DNA from: a virus
Direction: 5' to 3' (one strand)
Length of the DNA stretch: 34,932 bases
Virus record (IMG/VR): IMGVR_UViG_3300001473_000016
Span: 1-34,932 of that record
Positions 30,449 to 34,932 of the stretch are shown one piece after another (the stretch's first letter is position 1; each line of letters begins with the position of its first letter). The notes beneath the pieces are model-generated. The model searched no databases. It worked only from the letters and a program-made list of their open reading frames with translations, and had not been told where the DNA came from. Both the position numbers and the translations under genes were made by a program.

Positions 30449-31983
30449 CTAACAAGCAACCCACACCACAAGCGTTAGCGGACTGCCCGTTTTGCACAAA
30501 CAGGGAGTTCCCGCCCGTATTGACCGAAGATAAATCAGGTCACGTTGTCATCTGCACTGCCTGCAGCGCACTAGGCCCAACTCGCCGCTCAGCACCAGAG
30601 GCGGCCGCTGCATGGAATAATCGCGCCAACGCGGCGCCTGTGTCTTGCGGCATGGGGGTAGGATGCGAGGAGGCGGGCACATGCTACGCTAGCGCGCACG
30701 ACGAACCTGAGCGCTGCCCACTCTACGCAGGCCGACCGCCTGAGGTGGGGGAGGATAACAAGACAGATCAACGTGCACAGCAAATGACAGAGCTTGTTTC
30801 CGACATGCTTTGGGGTGGAGAGCATGGATGGGAAAGCGCGACCGATGAGCAATTCAAAGAGCTGACGAAAGCGGCCAGAAAACGCTTAAGCACCACACCA
30901 TCCCCAGCACCAGCGGAAGGCCTCAAAATCATGCCCCCGCCAGCGGCGATAGAGGACGGTGACTATCTTGAAGGCTGGATAGAGGGGCAGCGCTACCTAA
31001 TCGAGAACACGACTGGAAAGGACCTAGACGAGTCCACACCATCCCTAGCACCAGCGGAAGGGCTGGCAGCAATGGTCGCGCTCGATGAGGAGCTTGAGGC
31101 CAAACATCCCGGTTGGATGGATGGAAGTGCAGTGCCGACGGACATTCATCTGATTGTGAAGGCGCTTCAAATGGATGAGAACGATGACACCCGACAGCGC
31201 GGCTATGAGCTTGAGGGCAAGCTGGATCGTTTGTTTGCCACACCATCCCCAGCACCAGCGACAGACTGGGCAGCAGAGGTCGCCAAGGCACAGGAGGCCG
31301 GTCTCGACCATTCAACCATGCTCAACCATTTGGGCGCGATGGTCCTAGACCACGTGAAGTATGGGGCCGTTCCAGCACCAGCGGAAGGGTTGGCAGAGCG
31401 GAAACAGTTCCCAATTCTGCATGGCGGGGGAGCAACGGTCGATTGGCAATTCCTGCAAGACATCGCTGGACGGCAAATCGAGCTTAATCACGGGCGGCAA
31501 TCGCTTGGCACGCTGGCTCGACGTGGTGGTCTGACGTGGGACGAAATTCTCGCCGCCCTAAGGGGTGAGCGCGACCTGTCTGACAATAGGGGAGAGTACG
31601 AGAACACCTTGTTGGTTCGCCAGCAAGAGCAGGCTTTTGTCCAAACCCTAGCACCCGATGCGATCACTGGCGCATGGCGTCCGATGGAGGCTTGGGAGGA
31701 ACACCCAACCAAGGACGATATCGTCCTGCTGTTGGTGGACTACAGCAATGGCGACAACCCACTCGAAGATGCGACGATTGCATGGACGATTGGCAGCAAT
31801 AACGATCACAATGTTGGCCCAGATGAAGCGGAGGGATGGAAATTCGCTGGCTGGAGCTGGAGCCACGATTTCTACTGCGAGGGCAGGGGGCAACCGATTG
31901 GCTGGATGCCGGTGGATGTGGACTCGCGCGGGAATGCGCCTGTCAGCGCGCCTCGCGGACACGGCAGCCTCGGAGAACCCTGA
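30445..31983 (+). CDS. Mosaic multi-module protein (Lar-like zinc finger N-terminus)
   Basis: The product has 512 aa from ATG 30445 (ATGA overlap; TTG 30433 is an alternative). Residues 14-55 resemble Lar-type restriction alleviation zinc ribbons (CPFCTNREFPPV, VVICTACSALGP..AAAAWNNRA). Another Cys-rich bit follows (GCEEAGTCYAS..ERCPLY). Four near-identical linkers, PSPAPAEGL or variants, separate modules at about residues 151, 198, 266 and 310. The C-terminus (about 415-495) ends with PIGWMPV, as in the DUF551-type phage module (AWRPMEAW...). Function unknown; the modules look recombined. Confidence 0.6.
   Translation: MTNKQPTPQALADCPFCTNREFPPVLTEDKSGHVVICTACSALGPTRRSAPEAAAAWNNRANAAPVSCGMGVGCEEAGTCYASAHDEPERCPLYAGRPPEVGEDNKTDQRAQQMTELVSDMLWGGEHGWESATDEQFKELTKAARKRLSTTPSPAPAEGLKIMPPPAAIEDGDYLEGWIEGQRYLIENTTGKDLDESTPSLAPAEGLAAMVALDEELEAKHPGWMDGSAVPTDIHLIVKALQMDENDDTRQRGYELEGKLDRLFATPSPAPATDWAAEVAKAQEAGLDHSTMLNHLGAMVLDHVKYGAVPAPAEGLAERKQFPILHGGGATVDWQFLQDIAGRQIELNHGRQSLGTLARRGGLTWDEILAALRGERDLSDNRGEYENTLLVRQQEQAFVQTLAPDAITGAWRPMEAWEEHPTKDDIVLLLVDYSNGDNPLEDATIAWTIGSNNDHNVGPDEAEGWKFAGWSWSHDFYCEGRGQPIGWMPVDVDSRGNAPVSAPRGHGSLGEP
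30893..31388 (+). repeat. Dispersed linker repeat in the mosaic gene
   Basis: Copies of CACACCATCCCCAGCACCAG with GCGGAAGG occur at 30893-30920, 31034-31061 (one change), 31238-31260 (shorter) and 31373-31388 (core CAGCACCAGCGGAAGG). They encode the PAPAEGL-type linkers and are in frame. They could be sites of homologous module exchange. Confidence 0.8.
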
Positions 31984-32014
31984 TGCCACTTATCCTTTCA
32001 TTGGAGATGTCGTG

Positions 32015-32203
32015 ATGGGCGTTTGGAAAGAGATCAGATGTGATGGGCCTCGGTCTAGCCCCGATTGTCTGAGCAATCACAACGACGGCCCAAAGGGTTA
32101 CGAAGATGCCAGGACCTTGCGCGCTGAAGCTCGCCGAGAAGGCTGGTTGGTTGCCGAGGGGGAAGAAATCTGCCCAATTTGCCGAGCGGAGCTGACCCAA
32201 TGA
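32015..32203 (+). CDS. Small Cys-containing protein, 62 aa
   Basis: ATG 32015 has GGAG 8 bases upstream; GTG 32012 is an in-frame alternative. The sequence WKEIRCDGPRSSPDC ... GEEICPICRAEL has four cysteines that could bind zinc. The middle is helical and Arg-rich (DARTLRAEARREGWL). Similar small zinc-ribbon proteins are common in phage accessory operons. Function unknown. Confidence 0.6.
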   Translation: MGVWKEIRCDGPRSSPDCLSNHNDGPKGYEDARTLRAEARREGWLVAEGEEICPICRAELTQ

Positions 32204-32238
32204 AACCCACTCTCATCATACTTGGAAAGGTGTCGTGA
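32200..32238 (+). pseudogene. Truncated copy of the small membrane protein gene at 32612
   Basis: A 12-codon frame (MKPTLIILGKVS) starts at the stop of the upstream gene and ends with TGATG overlap on the next start. Its DNA shares AAACCC and TCATCATACTTGG with the start of the gene at 32612 (MKKPFIILG). It may be a remnant of a duplication that now serves as a leader for the next gene. Confidence 0.4.
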
Positions 32239-32615
32239 TGGGCATTGTTAGCCGCTGGGCGAAAGATATTGGCCGTAAGGCCGCCAAGCGCGCCCTAGAG
32301 GAGCGCAAGGGTGAAATCTCCGAAGCCATTGTTGAGGCGGTGAAGCCGGAGCTTACACGGGCTGTCGAGCGTGTTGTCGCTGACCACTTCCGCAAGTCAC
32401 CCCGCTTCCGGTTTATCAAATACATGCAGTTCGAGCTGCAACGCATCGACAAGAACATGTCCAATAAGATCGCCTTTAGGACGGCTCGCGCCACGCTCCA
32501 TGAGCATCTGCGCGATGAAAAGATTGAGTTCGGGGACGAGCGCTACGCTTGGGGCAAAGGTGGAGCTGTCGATCTGATCCACGCATACGAAATCGACCAT
32601 TGGGATAGAGCATGA
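32238..32615 (+). CDS. Helical hypothetical protein, 125 aa
   Basis: ATG 32238 is preceded by GGAAAGG. The N-terminal half is basic and helical (RWAKDIGRKAAKRALEERKG). The rest is mixed (FRFIKYMQFELQRIDKNMSN, DERYAWGKGGAVDLIHAYEIDHWD). It ends with an ATGA overlap on the next gene. No family was recognised. Confidence 0.6.
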   Translation: MGIVSRWAKDIGRKAAKRALEERKGEISEAIVEAVKPELTRAVERVVADHFRKSPRFRFIKYMQFELQRIDKNMSNKIAFRTARATLHEHLRDEKIEFGDERYAWGKGGAVDLIHAYEIDHWDRA

Positions 32616-32734
32616 AAAAACCCTTCATCATACTTGGCCTGATGGCTCTTGTTGCCCTTGCTCTTTTTGGTGCTGACCTTTGGTTCACCGGGGGAGAGTT
32701 GAGCTGTGAGATTGTGACCGGGGAGGGGTGTTGA
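32612..32734 (+). CDS. Membrane microprotein, 40 aa
   Basis: It begins with MKKPFIILGLMALVALALFG, a short basic start and one hydrophobic helix that could be a transmembrane anchor or signal. Two Cys follow (GELSCEIVTGEGC). Both ends overlap the neighbours (ATGA, TGATG). Function unknown. Confidence 0.6.
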   Translation: MKKPFIILGLMALVALALFGADLWFTGGELSCEIVTGEGC

Positions 32735-32877
32735 TGCGTAAGTTCAAAAACCTACACCGCAAGCTTCGCCAAGCAGTCTGTCGGCATGAATGGGAAACCT
32801 CACCATTCCGCGCTCTCAACATCCCTGTTGCTCGCCAGCAATGCAAAAAATGCGGCCTTTGGAGAGACCAGCCATGA
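32734..32877 (+). CDS. Small zinc-ribbon-like protein, 47 aa
   Basis: A basic N-terminus (RKFKNLHRKLRQAVCRHEW) and a C-terminal CKKCGLW give a C-H-C-C pattern typical of tiny zinc-binding phage proteins. The ATG overlaps the previous stop (TGATG) and its TGA overlaps the next start. Function unknown. Confidence 0.6.
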   Translation: MRKFKNLHRKLRQAVCRHEWETSPFRALNIPVARQQCKKCGLWRDQP

Positions 32878-33197
32878 GCAATCTAGTCGAGAGACTGCGC
32901 GAGAGTGCGCGACAATCATCTGACATTTCCCGGCGTATGGCAGAAGACAAATCGCTACGCCAAGCGAGCAATACTGAACGGCGCAAAGACCTCTACATGT
33001 TCAGCAGCCCCGAGAGCTTCGTCGAGTGGGAAGCTGCCAACGAAATAGAGCGCCTGCGGGAAGCTTTGGACCGTCAGTGCGACAACATCGCATTCATCCT
33101 CAACCGGGTCGATCTGCCCAAAACTTGGTTTGAGAAATTCGACAGTGAACTAAGCGAGGACCGCAAAGCCCTTGGAGGCAACCATGCAAGTAAGTGA
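32874..33197 (+). CDS. Coiled-coil hypothetical protein, 107 aa
   Basis: ATG 32874 (ATGA overlap, GGAG about 10 bases upstream). The chain is helical and charged (LVERLRESARQSSDISRRMAE, EAANEIERLREALDRQCDN), consistent with a coiled coil. It resembles the many small Ea-type helical phage proteins. No function can be given. Confidence 0.6.
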   Translation: MSNLVERLRESARQSSDISRRMAEDKSLRQASNTERRKDLYMFSSPESFVEWEAANEIERLREALDRQCDNIAFILNRVDLPKTWFEKFDSELSEDRKALGGNHASK

Positions 33198-33417
33198 TCC
33201 AGCAGCTATCGCAGAGGGGTTGACGGAATTGGAGCGCAACGTCGCAAGGGCCCTTCTTCCAATGAGTTGGCATGGGGACAAGGCGACGCCCGGAATCAAT
33301 GAGCTAGAGCGCGTAGGTTTGATGCAAGTTTCTCGGCTCGGCGGAAGATTCAAAGCCTCCCCCACACCCCTCGGCCTAGCAGTAAGAGAAATACTACAGG
33401 AGCAAGAGACGACGTGA
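33184..33417 (+). CDS. Small hypothetical protein, 77 aa
   Basis: ATG 33184 has GGAGG 5 bases upstream and overlaps the previous gene by 14 bases. The sequence TELERNVARALLPMSWHG ... NELERVGLMQVSRLGGRFKA, TPLGLAVREIL has a winged helix-like look (a small DNA-binding or regulatory protein). The stop overlaps the GTG start of the next gene. Confidence 0.55.
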   Translation: MQVSDPAAIAEGLTELERNVARALLPMSWHGDKATPGINELERVGLMQVSRLGGRFKASPTPLGLAVREILQEQETT

Positions 33418-33605
33418 CGGCCGCCGCTAGGATCTCGCAAGACGACATGAGGCGTGCGACAAAAGCTGTCGCAGACGCAGGCTTTGGCCGTGCCAAGATC
33501 GTGATGGATTTGGAGAATCAGCGGATCGAGATATTTGTTGGTGACGCGGTCCAGGCGGCCGCTTCTGACAACGACTGGGACAAAGAGCTCGACGATGGCG
33601 CGTAA
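33414..33605 (+). CDS. Possible excisionase-like small protein, 63 aa
   Basis: It starts at GTG 33414 and ends inside the integrase start region (11 bases overlap). The sequence ISQDDMRRATKAVADAGFGR, AKIVMDLENQRIEIFVGDA is a small helix-plus-strand protein of unknown family. Position directly before the integrase and coupled to it is where excisionases often lie, but there is no clear HTH, so this is weak. Confidence 0.5.
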   Translation: MTAAARISQDDMRRATKAVADAGFGRAKIVMDLENQRIEIFVGDAVQAAASDNDWDKELDDGA

Positions 33606-34734
33606 GAGATTCCTGCCGAAGTATGTTTCGGCCTTCACCGATCGGCATGGCAAAACCAGGCACCGGTTCCGCAAGACCGGCAGCCCCTTCAACGGTGAGT
33701 ATTTTCAGTCCGGTCTGGGAACTGACGAATTCCGCGCTGAATACAAACGCTTCTTAGATCCGAATGCGAAGCCTGCTCCTGCCAGTAAAACACGCTGGAA
33801 GCCTGGCACCATTGGATACCTGCGCGACCAATACTTCGCAGTGCCGACCCGTCTGGGGCCCACCACTATCACACAGCAAAAGGTCTCGGCTGTAATCGAT
33901 GACTTCTGTGAAGGGCGCGAGGATCGCCGCGTCGATCAGGTTCGCTTCCACCACCTTGACGCCATCATCGCTAAGAAGATGATCAAGACGGTCAAAGACA
34001 CTTCGTTTGGTCAAAGGAAGGTTGGTGGGATTCATGCCGCAAGGAAGCTGCGGAAAGAACTCATCCGTCTGTTCGCATTCGCCAAGAAGTTGCGGATGAT
34101 CAAAGACAATCCCGCGGAGGAAACCGAGCAGGTCAAGCAGCCGCGCAAGAACAGCAGCAAGGGCTTTCACTCCTGGACGGAAGCAGAGATCACACAATTT
34201 CGCGGCACACACGCGCTTGGGACGCGCGAGCGCCTCGCTATGGAGCTTATACTCTGGACCGATCAGCGCCGCAGCGACGTGGTTACAATGGGCATGGCGC
34301 AGACCCGCGACGGATGCATTCCGGTTGTGCAGGAGAAGACTGGCGCAAAGCTGTGGCTTCCGATGGCGCCGCAGCTGGTTGAAGCCATCGTTGCGATGCC
34401 ATCCAAGTATTCGAGCCCATTCTGCTTTTTGGTGACCAACAGGGGTAAGCCGTTCACTCCAGCAAGCTTCGGCAACTTCTTCCGGAGCGCGTGTGATGAA
34501 GCCGGCCTAAAGCACTGCAGCGCCCACGGCCTCAGAAAGGCCACTCTCAGGCGGATGGCTGAACTCGAGATGCCGAACAAGACGATGAAATCGGTCAGCG
34601 GCCAGGAGCGTGACGAAACACTCGCGGAATATATCCGCGACGCCAACCAGAAAAAGCTGGCGGCAAGCGCGATCGAGCGCCTTTCTGCATGGGAGCGCGG
34701 CGAAGTCGATGCGAAGGCCGTGAACGATGAATAG
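33595..34734 (+). CDS. int: Tyrosine integrase
   Basis: The product has 379 aa from ATG 33595; an upstream in-frame start would overlap most of the previous gene. Residues 1-65 are arm-binding-like (KYVSAFTDRHGKTRHRFRKTG), about 70-170 the core-binding (SAM-like) domain and 190-360 the catalytic domain. Catalytic residues seen: R225 (TDQRRSDV), K248 (EKTGAKLWLPM), H311 and R314 (HGLRKATLRR) and Y346 (AEYIRDA). The usual second His/Trp is Gln (SGQERDE, Q337). It inserts the phage at the adjacent tRNA-Asn gene. Last gene of the rightward operon, so its expression may follow repression state. Confidence 0.92.
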   Translation: MARKRFLPKYVSAFTDRHGKTRHRFRKTGSPFNGEYFQSGLGTDEFRAEYKRFLDPNAKPAPASKTRWKPGTIGYLRDQYFAVPTRLGPTTITQQKVSAVIDDFCEGREDRRVDQVRFHHLDAIIAKKMIKTVKDTSFGQRKVGGIHAARKLRKELIRLFAFAKKLRMIKDNPAEETEQVKQPRKNSSKGFHSWTEAEITQFRGTHALGTRERLAMELILWTDQRRSDVVTMGMAQTRDGCIPVVQEKTGAKLWLPMAPQLVEAIVAMPSKYSSPFCFLVTNRGKPFTPASFGNFFRSACDEAGLKHCSAHGLRKATLRRMAELEMPNKTMKSVSGQERDETLAEYIRDANQKKLAASAIERLSAWERGEVDAKAVNDE

Positions 34735-34838
34735 GCTCTTTCAGTTCACGAAAACGAGAAAAAGTGTCTAACCCGCTATTTCAGGGTAGACAAAACAGCG
34801 AGGAAAACTGTTGTGTTTCAGTGCTTTAAAGAGATGGA
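34735..34838. other. Intergenic region between integrase and tRNA (attR neighbourhood)
   Basis: No gene is visible in these 104 bases. An imperfect dyad ACAAAACAG ... CTGTTGTGT (34793-34819) could be an integrase/accessory binding site or a weak terminator. The crossover core is expected to include or touch the tRNA 3' end at 34839. It cannot be fixed without the other att site. Confidence 0.4.
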
Positions 34839-34913
34839 TGGCTCCCCGAGTTGGATTCGAACCAACGACCAAGTGATTAACAGTCACCTACTCTACCGCT
34901 GAGCTATCGGGGA
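34839..34913 (-). tRNA. tRNA-Asn (GTT), integration target
   Basis: Reading the minus strand gives a complete cloverleaf: acceptor TCCCCGA / TCGGGGA, D arm AGCTCAGCGGTAGAG, anticodon loop CTGTTAA with GTT at 34881-34879, TPsiC GGTTCGAATCC, discriminator G and an encoded CCA. The 3' end faces the integrase, as expected for a phage that integrates into the tRNA 3' half and restores it. Confidence 0.96.
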
Positions 34914-34932
34914 GCAACACTCGCTCTGTCTG

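Overview
The window is most of an integrated temperate siphophage (lambda/HK97-like gene order) in a GC-rich alphaproteobacterium. Sphingomonadales or a close relative is a guess from protein style and the GapR (DUF2312) homologue. The right edge is clear: a tyrosine integrase (33595-34734) faces the 3' end of a tRNA-Asn(GTT) gene (34839-34913, minus strand). No second copy of the tRNA 3' end is visible in the first few hundred bases, so the left attachment site probably lies to the left of the window.

Layout. From 28618 down to 241 almost everything is on the minus strand and tightly packed, mostly with ATGA, TGATG or GTGA overlaps, as one long lytic programme: Cro-like repressor; a 159-aa protein; a GapR-like protein; small unknown genes; an NPPF-type DNA methyltransferase; a winged-helix protein; a replication initiator with a DnaA domain I-like C-terminus and four iteron-like dyads inside its own gene; a protein in the position of lambda Q; a promoter-like and terminator-like segment; small and large terminase (GpA family); gpW; portal; a protease-capsid fusion; a DUF2190 decoration-type protein; head-tail joining and tail completion proteins; tail tube; tail assembly chaperones with a candidate -1 frameshift; tape measure; Dit, hub, peptidase and tip proteins in the order seen in gene transfer agents; two receptor-binding or fibre proteins (one with an SGNH esterase-like domain); a lysis cassette (two membrane proteins, amidase, a Kua/CarF-type lipid desaturase, inner and outer spanins); then a metallophosphoesterase and a deoxynucleotide kinase-like protein.

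Divergently, on the plus strand, an S24-type CI repressor (28694-29374) is followed by a rightward operon of small genes: membrane microproteins, a LexA-type winged helix protein, a 512-aa mosaic protein, zinc-finger-like small proteins, and finally the integrase. Near-identical 15-bp dyads of the form GATA-N7-TATC lie at the cro/cI divergence (two copies) and inside a promoter in front of the rightward operon (one copy), so CI probably controls both arms.

Most notable points: a lipid desaturase in the lysis cassette; iterons embedded in the initiator gene; a likely programmed frameshift (A AAA AAC) in the tail chaperone; a phage GapR; an SGNH domain in a tail fibre; the protease-capsid fusion; a mosaic protein with repeated linkers; and many TTG starts with strong Shine-Dalgarno sequences.
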